From Cladophialophora immunda (lineage: Eukaryota; Ascomycota; Eurotiomycetes; Chaetothyriales; Herpotrichiellaceae), in contig NW_015622544.1 of assembly GCF_000835495.1 (NCBI RefSeq), positions 1,507,704 through 1,571,703 of the forward strand: a DNA stretch of 64,000 nt, read 5' to 3'. Below the pieces are notes generated by a model that saw only the letters and a list, made by a program, of their open reading frames with translations, ran no database searches and was not told the DNA's origin. Within the stretch, counting starts at the first letter, position 1. Each line of letters begins with the position of its first letter. The position numbers were made by a program, and so were the translations under genes. This document shows positions 21,949-32,710 of this stretch, piece after piece.

Positions 21949-23252
21949 CTATTCTGGGTAGTACCATTTCACGCAGATGGGTCCCTGTTCTCCAAACCCG
22001 TCCTGGATTGCGAGGAGTTTCCCGAGCTGACCTGTCTCTACGTTTCGATCGTAGATTGACACCCATCCATTGGCCTGTTGGGTGATCGCGATTCGGTCGC
22101 CTTCCTTGTTCAGGGAGAAGTGGCGAGGAATATAACCACCTGCATGGGCTTCGTTAGCCAGGGTAAGGGCACCCGAATCTTGGTCAATGTGATATGACAG
22201 AATGGAATCCGCGACAACGGTGTGCTCTGGATCGAAGGGTGACTTTATCTCGAAAGCGCGGTCTTTGCGCACTGAGCAGATCAGGAACCTGTTGTCGGGC
22301 TGGACGGAGAGGTGGAGCATTGTCAGCATTTATATACCTCAAGAGTGGAATACAAAGGAAATTCCAAGGAAAGCGCTGCCTACTGATATGTCCAATTGAG
22401 AAGCGCTGGTTGCATGTTCGCCTGGTGGTAGCTCGGGGAACTTGAGGAGCCTGGTTCCCCGCTGCATGAGGTCAATCTCATCACCTTCTTGCTGAAAGGA
22501 CAGCCCACCCTCGGGAAGGTATTCCACTCGATAAGTCAGGATAGTGCATATATCCTGATTCAAGATGTATAGCATGGTTTTACCGCAGATCACGGCGAAG
22601 ATGACGTGTCTGGGGAAGGAGGGTTTGCGCTCCAAATCCAAGCCACCAATCTCTGAGATCTGATGAAGGGAACTTGGATCTTTAGCGATGCTGAAGACGC
22701 GGATCCGATCTGCCCCTAGGTCGGGCACAAGAAGATAGTTGCCAGTCGGGTCGACCACCGTCTGATGAGGGCGAGGCTGATCTTGAGATCTACCAGATCC
22801 AGCAATGAAGCTGGGGAACTTGAGAATTTGTACTTCGTGGAGATGCCCAGGGTCTTGTATATTGTAAGTGCCAACCAAACCGGAATAACTGTAATCTTCA
22901 GCAATTTAGAACACCGACCCAGTTTGCTAACTCACTAGTAAGGAATCGCCAAAGCGTTTCGATCGTTGTAGAAGGTCTGGTATGCCGCGCCAACATGAGC
23001 AGCCAAACTGTCAAGTCGTTCCAGACTGCCATCTTTGCGAATAGAGTATGAATTGAGACTCCCCTTCAAGTTGGCGCCATCGTTGCTGTTGCAGAATAGA
23101 ACCTTCTTCTTGGTGTCCAAAGTGATCCAGGACGGATTCGGAGCGCAATCCTTGCACTCTGCAACTACCTTTAGATTACCTGTGGTCTGTTCCTCGCTGA
23201 ACTCGATGGTTCTCAATACACCGTCATAAGAAGCTACAAAGAGGCGCTGCAT
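21949..23252 (-). CDS. Beta-propeller lactonase (6-PGL / carboxymuconate cyclase-like)
   Basis: Three exons: 22936-23252, 22384-22888 and 21949-22299 (introns 47 and 84 bp), giving 390 residues from MQRLFVASYDG. An in-frame ATG nine codons upstream (23279) is possible, and TTTCTAAG just before 23252 may be the end of a leader intron. Marks of the lactonase family (PF10282): LFVASYDGVLRTIEF, NPSWITLDTKKKVLFCNSN, RPHQTVVDPTGNYLLVPDLGADRIRVFSI, PRHVIFAV, ASQLDISPDNRFLICSVRKD (created by joining exons 2 and 3) and IPRHFSLNKEGDRIAI. The fold is a seven-bladed propeller. Characterised relatives open 6-phosphogluconolactone or act on muconolactones. Alongside the PF04199 hydrolase and permease, a role in breakdown of an imported cyclic acid or lactone is likely. 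No signal peptide seen. Confidence 0.87.
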
Positions 23253-24191
23253 CTTAGAAAGGACATGTAAAGCGCTCATCGGGTCAAAGAATGGACGAAA
23301 CAAGTCACTTGTCAATGTGCAGGGGACTCACCTAGTTTGAAGAGAACTCCGGAAAGATCGAGCATCATTGACTCGAGGATACCTAGGCATCATCCTCATG
23401 GCTTTGACGAATTATCAAGATTCCTTGCGACACGGACTATGTTGCTTGCAAAAAGAGCCGGTTGTTGCCGTCCACGGGACCACAAGACTGTCGTGTAAGA
23501 GCATTGCGAGCGCGGCCGGCGAGGACGTGACAGTAGACTTGGATCGCTGTTAGCCTGTTACCGCAATGCCTGAGTACACTTGTCTTTTCCTCGGTTCCTA
23601 GCCGACACCATGTTTTATTTTAGGCAAGTGTGGAGTAGTATTGAGTCTGCGTCAGTGTTAGAGTGCCTTAACTGGACGGATAATCTATTCGATTCGCAAA
23701 CAGAAGCCCAATAGATGGCAGCAACGCAATCAGTCGTTCTCACCCTGGAGACGACTCATATTGTTGAAGCAACGTTGAAGCAAGATGTCGGCAGTGTATC
23801 AGAGGGCGAGGATGCCCTATGGAGACGACAAAAAGGCTGAAAGGTCCCTATGTGTCGTCCCACCCTCTGGGTTGCCTGGTTTACAAGTTGGCACAGCCAT
23901 TTCATTGGCTCCGCTCAGGAGGATTAAGCTCTTTCCTATCATAGACTAGAGCCTTGGCATAACCGGAGGCTGGAAATGGCTTGGCACTAGACCCTACTCG
24001 GAAGGGATCGAAAGTCGCGACTGCGAACATTTCTCCAAGCCTCCAGTTACTGCTGCGCATTGCGACACGCTCCAGACAATATTCTTGAGATTCTCTGACG
24101 GGCGTGGCGCGCGGAGCGGATTCTTCTGACCGTCTTTGCGTTTGACCATGTCATAGTGTTGTACCACTTGTCTTGCCGACCGCGATGAACC
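23253..24191. other. Divergent intergenic region
   Basis: 939 bp between the lactonase (minus) and the SNF5-type gene (plus). No gene supported. An out-of-frame ATG at 24185 overlaps the SNF5 start by a few bases and could act as an upstream start. Confidence 0.45.
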
Positions 24192-26218
24192 ATGGCGCCC
24201 GCGCAGGCATATGTGACCAGCTATCCCCCGCGAATCCGCCAATACACTAATACCCTCCTTCAACCCGTGCTTCAGACCCAAAATGTCGCTCCGGGGGGTC
24301 GCACCACCAAACGAGGGACGACAATAATCAACTACGCAGATGATGCCTACGATGAAGACGACTTTGAAGACAGCGAAGGGCCCGGCCGGCGGCCAACCGG
24401 TTTGCGATCGTTGCGACGGGAAGAGCTCGAGAAAAAGGAACCGCAGCATGAAAAGGTGGGAAAGGAAATACATGAGCCCGTCGACCTGCAGCCCATATAT
24501 CGAGACTGGATAATTAGGAGGACCGTCAGGCCTACGTTAGTACCGTCTCTCGTCTGTTAACCCGTGTGTTGTTATTGACGAAGTTGCGCCGAACAGGACA
24601 GATGCTCAATCACATATCCAATCGCAACTCCCACTCACCCTTATACCCATACGCATCGATCTCGATGTGCCACCCCACCAGCCCGATGCGCCTTTCCCCC
24701 TGCCACGCGCGGGGATCGATATCGGCGTCAACCCTTCACTACCAATGTTCAAGAAGCCTGAGCTATTGCCGGGTTACAAGATACGCGATATCTTTTTGTG
24801 GAATCTACACGAGAACCTGCTCACCCCGGATGATTTCGCGCAGTGCTTCGTTCGCGAACTGGACTTGCCGAACCAAATAGGCCTTGCAATGAACGTCAGT
24901 CAACAAATACGAACCCAACTGGAAGACTATGCTGGAGTGGCCATGCATCCTCTCTTCCACACCCAGCAGAAGAGATCACAAATGCCTGATACTAACCCCG
25001 CTCCCACACCGTCGGCTTTCGTCAACGGAAGCTCGCGTGGCGGCACACCCCGGGCACACTTGGGAGCGTCAATATCTCGTCCAGCCTCTACAACACCGGG
25101 CACTCCCGCTGCCTCGACGCCTCATCCGATTACGTTGACTAATGGCGCATCTATAACGGCGGTTGCTTCCCCCCTGCCGCCAGAACCACAGATTGAGCAG
25201 CAGGATGACTCTGAGGATCCGTATCTCAATCCCGACGACACCTACCGTTGTATAATTACGCTGTCAATTTACCTCTCTTCGAAACTTTACCAAGACAAAT
25301 TCGAATGGTCATTGCTACATCCCCCCGGGGCTGCAGAGGCGTTCGCAAGACAGACTTGCGCAGACATGGGATTGGGCGGCGAATGGGTTATGGCCATCAC
25401 ACATGCAATCTACGAAGCAGTGTTACGGTTGAAAAAGGAGGCTTGCGAAGGCGGTATGGTCATGATCGGTGGAAACCATTTAAGCGGAGAGATTGACAAT
25501 CAAGCCGTCCGAGGCGAGGAAGGTGCCGGGTGGAGATACGACATTGACGATTTTGGTGCTGAATGGGAGCCGAAATTCGAGGCATTGAGTAAAGAAGAGA
25601 TTGAGAAGAGAGAGGGGGATCGAGAAAGACAGCTGAGGAGATTGCGGAGAGAGACTGCCAAATTCAGCTCAACAGCTGGTATGCTGCCCTCCGCTCGAGA
25701 ACAGGAAGCCCAGCAACGAGGAAGTTACTTTGATTACACCACCATCGGGAGCGCTGGGACAGGGGAGGAGACGCCACTCATGGGTCGTGGAGAAAGAAGT
25801 AAAAAGAAGCGGCGGTTCAGATCGCTATCTCCGGTGGCGAAGGCGCAGACCCCGGACGCGACTGGAAGCTCTGCTGGTGCAGGGTGGGGAGGCGAAGGCA
25901 ATCGGTTACAGGAGTACGAGAGACAGAATTGGAGGTGCAAGCATTGTCTCATCTGGGGCAGCGCTGTTTGGGCTGTGCGGGATGGACCTATGGGTCCTAG
26001 AGTGAGTTCCACTTTCTTCCTGTTCTTGTTTCCTTTGCCATGGTTCTGCCTCCGTGTGGCTACGATGCTTGGTCTTGTTTGAGATGTGAACGATGCTGAC
26101 TGGTGATGTTTGTGAGCAGACTCTATGCAACAGTTGCGGCTTGATCTACGAGCGAGACAAGAAGTTGCCGGTATGGAATGAAGGGCTGCATCGGCATACC
26201 TTACCTCTCGGCAGGTAA
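24192..26218 (+). CDS. SNF5/SFH1-type chromatin-remodelling subunit with C-terminal GATA finger
   Basis: Three exons: 24192-24535, 24597-26001 and 26120-26218 (introns 61 and 118 bp), giving 615 residues. After an acidic N-terminus, SNF5 repeat 1 reads LTLIPIRIDLDV...GYKIRDIFLWNLHENLLTPDDFAQCFVRELDLP and includes the adjacent IRTQLEDYAGVAMHP. Following a Pro/Thr-rich linker, repeat 2 reads CIITLSIYLSSKLYQDKFEWSLLHPPGAAEAFARQTCADMGLGGEWV. Near the C-terminus a zinc finger CKHC-X20-CNSC (WGSAVWAVRDGPMGPRTLCNSCGLIYERD) of GATA type is split by the second intron. SNF5 proteins are core subunits of SWI/SNF and RSC complexes in the nucleus. Which of the two complexes this one serves cannot be told; filamentous fungal Sfh1-like proteins often end in such a finger. 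Confidence 0.9.
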
Positions 26219-26963
26219 TCACCTGGAGCTTGTTCCCTGCGCGAGTGAGGGCCCGATTGACGTGCGGCGCCTTTGTTCTTCTCTGATCTCGTCATATGCA
26301 ATGGAGGGCTTGCGGTCGTTGTGCATTATATTTTTGGACCTGGCTAGGAATGGATCGATTCTCTGGTCCGAAAAGGGATAACCGCTGAGGATATTTGCCT
26401 CAGGGCAGCACGGCGTTCTATTCGGTGGAACCGCGTTGCAGGGCGCGAATATATCAGCCGGTCTTGCGTAGCATGTGCCTGCGCTGGGGGCTGGAAAAGA
26501 CATGTAGAACTAACCCGGATTCTTGAAAGATTCCTCTTTTTGAGCAATATAATGTCTTACCTTGTGGCTTCTACATCAATCAAGACAGAAAGATCATTGA
26601 CAAACAATAGAAGGGAGCTGCTGGACATGAAATCATCAGACCAGTGTTGTGTCCTTGCCTGCGACGAATGTCACAGCATCTCAGCCTTACCAGATAAGAT
26701 AAGATGGCGGAGCGGGATGCGCCCTGCGCACGAGGCTGAGCTGCGCATTTGGAGTCCAGCAACAAATACTTGCCAGATCACGAATTGCGAATTTGCGCAA
26801 ACACCAACTTAACCCCCATCTTGAGTTCCCGCCTTACTCTCTGCTCCTCAGTCTCTACCCATATCACTGCTTCTTAGATATGCGGTAGTGCTATCGTCCC
26901 TGTCCTCATACTTTTCCCTTACTACGTAAACTCGGAAGCCCACTTGGAAGAGTTGACGTGGAA
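26219..26963. other. Promoter and leader of SEC13
   Basis: 745 bp between two plus-strand genes. Frames on both strands are short and without features. A CT-rich stretch at 26820-26880 suits a transcription start region. Confidence 0.45.
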
Positions 26964-28312
26964 ATGGTATGTTCGTCCCTCTCGCCTCCATTCTCACGGA
27001 CAGCATACTTGGACCCGACAAATACGTGGTTTCTGTTTGACACAGCCCCTTTGATGGTTCTCTGGGTCTGAAATTGCTAGAAATGACATGGCTAACTTGG
27101 CTCCAAAACAGGCGCAGGTCATTGCGAACTCGGGCCATGATGATATGATTGTAGGTTGCTACCTCTCCTCGGCCGCCTTTGTGTCCTTCGACGTATGAGA
27201 AATGCTTGCTTCGACATGAAGATAGGGTCTTGAATCTCACGTGGGGAATGAATTCAGGAAAGAGGTGGCTAACGAGTGTGACGGGCGTTTTCACAGCACG
27301 ATGCGGTCCTCGATTACTATGGCCGACGACTTGCGACCTGTTCAAGCGACAAGACTATCAAGATCTTTGAGATTGAAGGCGACCAACACCGGTTAACAGA
27401 GACGTTGAAAGGGTAGCGTTGTCCACCTATACCCCCCCTCATTCTGGCATTCTTGTTTTCCCAACTACCCCAGACTCGATAACTAACAAGCGGTGTCACG
27501 TATACAGCCACGAAGGCGCCGTCTGGTGCGTGTCCTGGGCCCATCCGAAATTCGGCACTTTGCTGGCCTCCTCCTCCTATGACGGCCGCGTGCACATCTA
27601 CCGCGAAACGCCCTCACAACAATCGCAGCCGGGCCAACAGTCACAGTCCTCATGGACCCTCGTCTTCACGAGCACATTCCACACCGCCTCGGTAAACATG
27701 GTTTCTTGGGCACCACCGGACCTTGGCTGTCTGCTGGCGTGCGCCTCGTCGGACGGCAACGTCTCGGTCCTCGAGTTCCGCGACAACCAGTGGGGGCACA
27801 TCATCTTCCCGGCGCACCCCATGGGCGTGAACGCGGTGAGCTGGGCGCCGTCTGCCCCTCCGGGCGCCATCACGCGGAAAGACCCCGGCACCGCGGGCAG
27901 TGGCGGGCTGGTCAAGCGGTTCGTCACGGGCGGGAGCGACAACAGCGTCAAGCTGTGGGAGTTCAACCCGCAGACTAGCACGTACGAGAACGTGCTGGTC
28001 CTGCCTAACGGACACGCCGACTGGGTCCGCGACGTCGCCTGGTCGCCCACCCTGCTCAGCAAGTCGTACATCGCCAGCGCGAGCCAGGACAAGACCGTCA
28101 GGATATGGACGTGCACCAACATGGGCTCCGGCGCCGGAAGCGTGGGGGACTGGACGCTGGCCAAGACGTTGGAGTTTGACGCCGTGACCTGGCGCGTGAG
28201 CTGGAGTCTGAGCGGGAACGTGCTCGCCGTCTCTGGGGGCGACAACAAGGTCACCCTCTGGAAGGAGGACTTGAAAGGCAACTGGGAGTTGGTCAGGGAG
28301 GTTACCGAGTAA
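26964..28312 (+). CDS. SEC13: SEC13, COPII coat / nuclear pore WD40 protein
   Basis: Four coding exons: 26964-26966 (the ATG alone), 27112-27150, 27297-27412 and 27508-28312, giving 320 residues. The start reads [40 protein letters not shown], characteristic of Sec13. Six WD blades follow: [77 protein letters not shown]...[49 protein letters not shown] and [27 protein letters not shown]. Sec13 pairs with Sec31 in the outer COPII coat for ER-to-Golgi vesicles and with Nup84-complex and SEA-complex partners. Blade 4 has a modest insert ([19 protein letters not shown]). Third codon positions in the last exon are strongly G/C. No oddities beyond the one-codon first exon. Confidence 0.93.
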
Positions 28313-28696
28313 GAGGTACCTAGGTCATCGGGGTGGTGGTGGAATGTCTTAGAATCAATGTCCGCCGTCCTTGAGCTGTGCGATCTAGTGCCAGGGGAAA
28401 AAAGTTCCAGAGATATCATGGAAAAGGCGACTCTACTGACGTTGTCTTCGGGGGCTTAAAGCTGTCCTTAGCGGAGATCTCTATGGCTTCCGAGCAAGCA
28501 TCTGATACGCAAAAAATAGGCGATGAGAAGGCTTTGATAGATTAACTCACTATCGAAGGCTCCTCCACGTCTGGACTATACCGCATGATGCATGTCAAAT
28601 TTCCCACCGGGCTGCGTGAACGAGGAACGGGTCGAGACATGCATAAACTGAGAGGAGTAACCGGCGCCATTGTTATTGTTATTTTCTCTACTGCTC
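28313..28696. other. Convergent 3' region
   Basis: 384 bp between the stops of SEC13 and the mitochondrial glutamyl-tRNA synthetase. Short frames only. Expected to hold both transcript ends. Confidence 0.5.
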
Positions 28697-30535
28697 CTAT
28701 CGATGCAGCGAATAGCCCTTCCACTCCTTCTCGACTCTCCTCTTGCCCTCGACATCGCCTTTCCAACCCTGAGCCTGAATGACGGGCCTGGTCCGAACGG
28801 TCTCCAGCTCTCGGGCTCTCAAGTTTGCTTCTTGGATCCTCGTGATACACGTCCCTCTCCCCAATATCTCCAGCGTCTCAGCGATGCCGGGCCCTTGTCT
28901 CCCGCCCAGCAATGCCCAGCGCAAATAGTGGTACAGTTCCCTTTTCCAGGTCCTCGGGTCGACAGACTCGTCTGGGAGGCTCGCTTCGAGAGCGCGGAGG
29001 TGCGAGAGGTGCGTATCTCTGGTCCAGGATTCCTCGGGTATCAAAGCAAGAGTTGACGCTGCGACCCGGAGAGGGTGGAGGAATGCGAATCCGCCTACGT
29101 CCAAGTCGCCTAGGGATACAGGCTCGAAGAATAAAGAGCACTGTTCCGCGAACTGAGATGGTGAGCGGTAGTGCAGAGACTCGACCTTCAGTAGCTGGGC
29201 GAGGACATTTCTCAACTGCCTTTTCCGCGATCCCGTGTCTAGAAACTGCATGATCCTCCCAGCGCCGTATTTCTCCAACACAGAAACAGCCACATCACGA
29301 ATCATTTGCTCAAATTCCTCTCCCCCGGCCAGCACTCGCCGGCGAGCGTGTTGTTCCTGTAAGAAATTCAGTTTGTCGAAGGACACGATGGTGTTCCCCT
29401 TTGTGATCTTCAGGTCGAAGAGTGATTCGAGCCGGGCGAGGTCCATGACATCTCGCTTCTGGGTGTGCGACCAGCCCAAAAGCGCGGCGAAATTGATCAG
29501 CGCTTCGGGAAAGATCCCTTGGTCGCGAAACTGTGAGATATCGGAGTTGAAGTTCCTCTTGCTGAGCTTTTGCTTGTTGCTGTCGACTAGAAGTGGGACA
29601 TGCGCATAGGCTGGGGGCGTCCAGTCCAGGGAACTATACAGCGCGACATGCAGAGGCGTCGAAGCCATCCACTCAGAACCCCTGACGACGTGAGTGATGT
29701 GCATCTCATGGTCATCGCAAACATTTGCCCAATGGTACGTAGGGAAGCCATCGGACTTCATCAGGATCGCGTCCTCATATACGGGTTCATCCACCAGTAG
29801 TCTCTTGGTCTTTTCAGCCCCGTGGCCTTGGGATTTGCCGTAGACGAGGTCATTGTAACGAGGCCATTCGTGGGGAGAGAGAAAGCGGATAACATGTGCT
29901 TCACCACGATGAGCCTTCTCCTCTGCCTGGGCCGGGGAGAGGCTGTTCAGGCATTTTCGATCGTATCCCAAGCTCAATCCTTTTTGGTGGCGGCGACGAT
30001 TGAGTTCATCCAGACGGTCCGACGTGCAGAAGCAGCGGTACGCTTGTCCGGCCTGCAAGAGTGTCTCGATATGTGTTTTGTACAACGCAAGTCTTTCAGA
30101 CTGTCGATAGGGGCCGTAAGGACCTCCTACCTCGGGGCCTTCGTCCCATTGTAGTCCAGCCCATCTCAAATCTCTGTATAACCGGTCCTCCGCACCGGGT
30201 ATCGTTCTCTTTGCATCGGTGTCTTCGATTCGAAGGAGGAACTGACCGTGTGTCGCTCGAGCGAGGAGGTAATTGAACAGCGCGGTACGGATGGAGCCAA
30301 GATGCAGGTTGCCTGTGGGAGAGGGAGCAAATCGAGTTCGCGCTGGTGTTGAGGGAAGCTTCCCTCGTTTCTGGGTGGGATGCGTGCTGCTACTACCGGC
30401 GGGCGAACTGGAGGAAGACGCGGTCGAGGCTCTGCGACTCGGGACAAGCGAATACCCCTTCGTCGCCGCTGTTTGACGGGCACGGCATGAATTGCACACC
30501 CATCCAGTAACGTGGATGGCAGGCCTCGCCCTCAT
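28697..30535 (-). CDS. MSE1: Mitochondrial glutamyl-tRNA synthetase
   Basis: Intronless. The frame is open upstream, but the first ATG is at 30535, giving 612 residues. Residues 1 to ~60 are Arg/Ser-rich without acids (MRARPAIHVTGWVCNSCRAR...), a convincing mitochondrial presequence. The class I catalytic core follows: RTRFAPSPTGNLHLGSIRTALFNYLLAR (HIGH motif as HLGS), RIEDTDAKR, YRCFCTSDRL, HVVRGSEWMASTPLH and the KMSKS loop as KQKLSKRN. The C-terminal anticodon-binding part is helical. It charges mitochondrial tRNAGlu (and, in organisms that use the transamidation route, tRNAGln). Gene order: convergent with SEC13 and divergent from the J-protein gene. Confidence 0.95.
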   Translation of the reverse strand: MRARPAIHVTGWVCNSCRARQTAATKGYSLVPSRRASTASSSSSPAGSSSTHPTQKRGKLPSTPARTRFAPSPTGNLHLGSIRTALFNYLLARATHGQFLLRIEDTDAKRTIPGAEDRLYRDLRWAGLQWDEGPEVGGPYGPYRQSERLALYKTHIETLLQAGQAYRCFCTSDRLDELNRRRHQKGLSLGYDRKCLNSLSPAQAEEKAHRGEAHVIRFLSPHEWPRYNDLVYGKSQGHGAEKTKRLLVDEPVYEDAILMKSDGFPTYHWANVCDDHEMHITHVVRGSEWMASTPLHVALYSSLDWTPPAYAHVPLLVDSNKQKLSKRNFNSDISQFRDQGIFPEALINFAALLGWSHTQKRDVMDLARLESLFDLKITKGNTIVSFDKLNFLQEQHARRRVLAGGEEFEQMIRDVAVSVLEKYGAGRIMQFLDTGSRKRQLRNVLAQLLKVESLHYRSPSQFAEQCSLFFEPVSLGDLDVGGFAFLHPLRVAASTLALIPEESWTRDTHLSHLRALEASLPDESVDPRTWKRELYHYLRWALLGGRQGPGIAETLEILGRGTCITRIQEANLRARELETVRTRPVIQAQGWKGDVEGKRRVEKEWKGYSLHR

Positions 30536-30975
30536 GTGCAACGAGGGGAAACGTCGCTGTTGATAGAGAGGATGCAAGATGTGGTAATCAGACAAAAAAA
30601 ACTCCAGGACTCGAAAGCACCAGAAGATTCACGCATCCACCAGTAGGAAAAGAGGGAGCATCCAAACTCTTCCAATGCTTCTACTCCTCCGCCGTCCGGG
30701 TCAATCGCTCAGGTATCCATGCACATGCAGCCCTATAGCCTCTGGTGCGAGCCACTGAATCTGTTGAAGTTAAGGCCCCGTTTTCGTGCTAAGTGACAAA
30801 ACTGCGAAGTCCCCTCCACTCATCTTCCACCACCCCAGCAGAACCTGTCGATTAGTTGTCATCCGCTGGCCGCCTTGAAGGATTTATTATTTTTTCCTCC
30901 TTTCATCAACCACAATACTCTCTGCTTCCTGAACATATTTGTCCACACACCGACTCTCCCAACACATCTGAAAAC
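30536..30975. promoter_or_regulatory. Divergent promoter, MSE1 / YDJ1-type gene
   Basis: 440 bp. The plus side ends in a CT-rich leader. I looked for a heat-shock element (alternating nGAAn) and found no convincing array. Confidence 0.45.
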
Positions 30976-32247
30976 ATGAACGGCGATACCACCGACAGCG
31001 GTCCCGAGATCGATCTCTACGAGATCCTCGGCGTCCCCAGAGATGCCTCCCAAGCCGATATCCGCAAAGCATATAGAAAAGCGGCTCTTGCCAGCCACCC
31101 CGACAAAGTGCCGCCCGAAGAACGGGAAGAGGCAGAGGCCCGTTTCAAAGCCGCCTCCCAGGCCTACGAAATCCTTTACGATGACGAGAAGCGACATCTC
31201 TACGATGCCCATGGCATGGCGGCCTTCGATGGGTCCCGCGGCCCCGGCATGGGTGGGGAGGTGAACATGGAAGATATCCTCAACATGTTCGGCATGGGCG
31301 GTGGGATCCCGGGGATGGGCATGCCAGGGATGGGAGGCCGCAAAATGCGACGAAGTCCCGATGAAAATCAGAAATACGAAGTCACACTGGAAGATTTGTA
31401 CAAGGGCAAGACTGTCAAGTTCTCATCCACCAAGAACGTCATCTGTTCGAAATGCAAGGGTACGGGTGGTGTCGAGAAGGCGCAGGCGAAAGAGTGCTCC
31501 GCCTGCAAGGGGCAGGGCGTCAAACAGGTCCTGAGTCAAGTGGGGCCGGGCATGTTGACCCAGCGCATGGTTGAATGCGGTGCCTGCGAGGGCACAGGGC
31601 AAGTGTTCAACCCGAAGGACAAATGCAAGAAATGCAAGGGTAAGCGGGTCACGGAGGAGAAGAAGCAACTCGAGCTCTATATCCCCCGCGGCGCTCGGGA
31701 GGGAGATCAAATCAGACTCGAGGGCGAGGCGGATCAGGTTCCTGGAGCAGAACAGACTGGAGACATCGTTTTCCACCTGGTCGAGCAGCCTCATGAGGTG
31801 TTCCAGCGTACGGGCAACGATCTCAGTGCCAAACTCGACATCACCCTCGCCGAGGCGCTGACCGGCTTCCACCGCGTGGTCCTCAAACACCTTGACGGCC
31901 GGGGCATCGAGCTCAACCATCCACAAGAACCAGGCCAAATTCTCCGCCCCGGTGAAGTTCTCAAGATCCGCGGCGAAGGAATGCCCCTCAAGAAGTCCGA
32001 TGCAAAGGGCGATCTCTACCTCGTCGTCGAGATCGGCTTCCCCGAAGATGGATTCTTCCTCGACAAGCCCGAGGCGTTGGAGCAACTGCAGAAACTCCTC
32101 CCGGCCCCCGAGCCGCCGATCGAGGCCGAGGAAGCCGACGAGGTCAGTTTCGAGGTGGCAGACATTGACGAGATCGGCGGCCAGGAGGCACAAGAGGCGT
32201 GGGAGGATGAAGATGGTCCGCACGGTGCGCAGTGCCAGACTCAGTAA
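30976..32247 (+). CDS. YDJ1: Type I (class A) J-domain co-chaperone, YDJ1/MAS5-like
   Basis: Intronless 423-residue protein from the ATG at 30976 (40 in-frame upstream codons lack ATG). The J domain occupies about 14-77 (LYEILGVPRDASQADIRKAYRKAALASHPDKVP, with HPD). A Gly/Met-rich linker follows (MGGGIPGMGMPGMGGRKM). The zinc-binding region carries four CxxCxGxG-type repeats: CSKCKGTG, CSACKGQG, CGACEGTG and CKKCKGKR. Two beta-barrel substrate-binding domains follow, with an acidic C-terminal tail. The protein ends in CQTQ, a CaaX box whose final Gln favours farnesylation, as in yeast Ydj1 (CASQ). That identifies it as the cytosolic/ER-tethered Hsp70 partner rather than Scj1, Xdj1 or mitochondrial Mdj1. 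It stimulates Hsp70 ATPase and delivers unfolded clients. Confidence 0.95.
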   Translation: MNGDTTDSGPEIDLYEILGVPRDASQADIRKAYRKAALASHPDKVPPEEREEAEARFKAASQAYEILYDDEKRHLYDAHGMAAFDGSRGPGMGGEVNMEDILNMFGMGGGIPGMGMPGMGGRKMRRSPDENQKYEVTLEDLYKGKTVKFSSTKNVICSKCKGTGGVEKAQAKECSACKGQGVKQVLSQVGPGMLTQRMVECGACEGTGQVFNPKDKCKKCKGKRVTEEKKQLELYIPRGAREGDQIRLEGEADQVPGAEQTGDIVFHLVEQPHEVFQRTGNDLSAKLDITLAEALTGFHRVVLKHLDGRGIELNHPQEPGQILRPGEVLKIRGEGMPLKKSDAKGDLYLVVEIGFPEDGFFLDKPEALEQLQKLLPAPEPPIEAEEADEVSFEVADIDEIGGQEAQEAWEDEDGPHGAQCQTQ

Positions 32248-32710
32248 AAATTTGCGGGTTCCCGGGATGTCATCGGCTAGTTGGACGAACGCGATACGAT
32301 GTTATGATTCAAAGACATCCAGAAACGAGGGATGGTGGAAAGCAAAGCATTAGACGGCGTTTTCCATGCTGGGTTTCTGGGGAAGCATTGCACCGGCGTT
32401 TTGGTGGAAATGACGGAATGGAACTTGCTCTTGGGAGGGAGATGCCAATGCTCTCTTATGCTGAGAGGCGGCTTCGCATCCGTGCTTCCTGGCTTCGACT
32501 TGATCCGACTCGGTTCTCATTCTGATCGAACTATCATGTTGTTGGATGGTGGTTGCGGCTGGGAGGCCGAATCTTCCTGGGTCCACAGTATTGGATCTCT
32601 CAAAGCTGAAATATATATTTCCTCTATGTGAACAAGTCTTAGAACATGAACATTGCTCCACTTTCTCCATGCAAAGGGATCTTGATGTCCAACAGCTGGT
32701 TCCTTGTGCA
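32248..32710. other. Convergent 3' region
   Basis: 463 bp between the stops of the J-protein gene and the FAD oxidoreductase gene. Nothing recognised. Confidence 0.5.

Noticed and set aside
23253..23370. An extra first exon MLDLSGVLFKL for the lactonase gene, ending at a GTGAGT donor
   Set aside because: No acceptor restores the lactonase reading frame; the donor may belong to a leader intron at most.
27598..28419. 273-codon frame antisense to SEC13
   Set aside because: Shadow of the WD40 coding sequence with no domain of its own.
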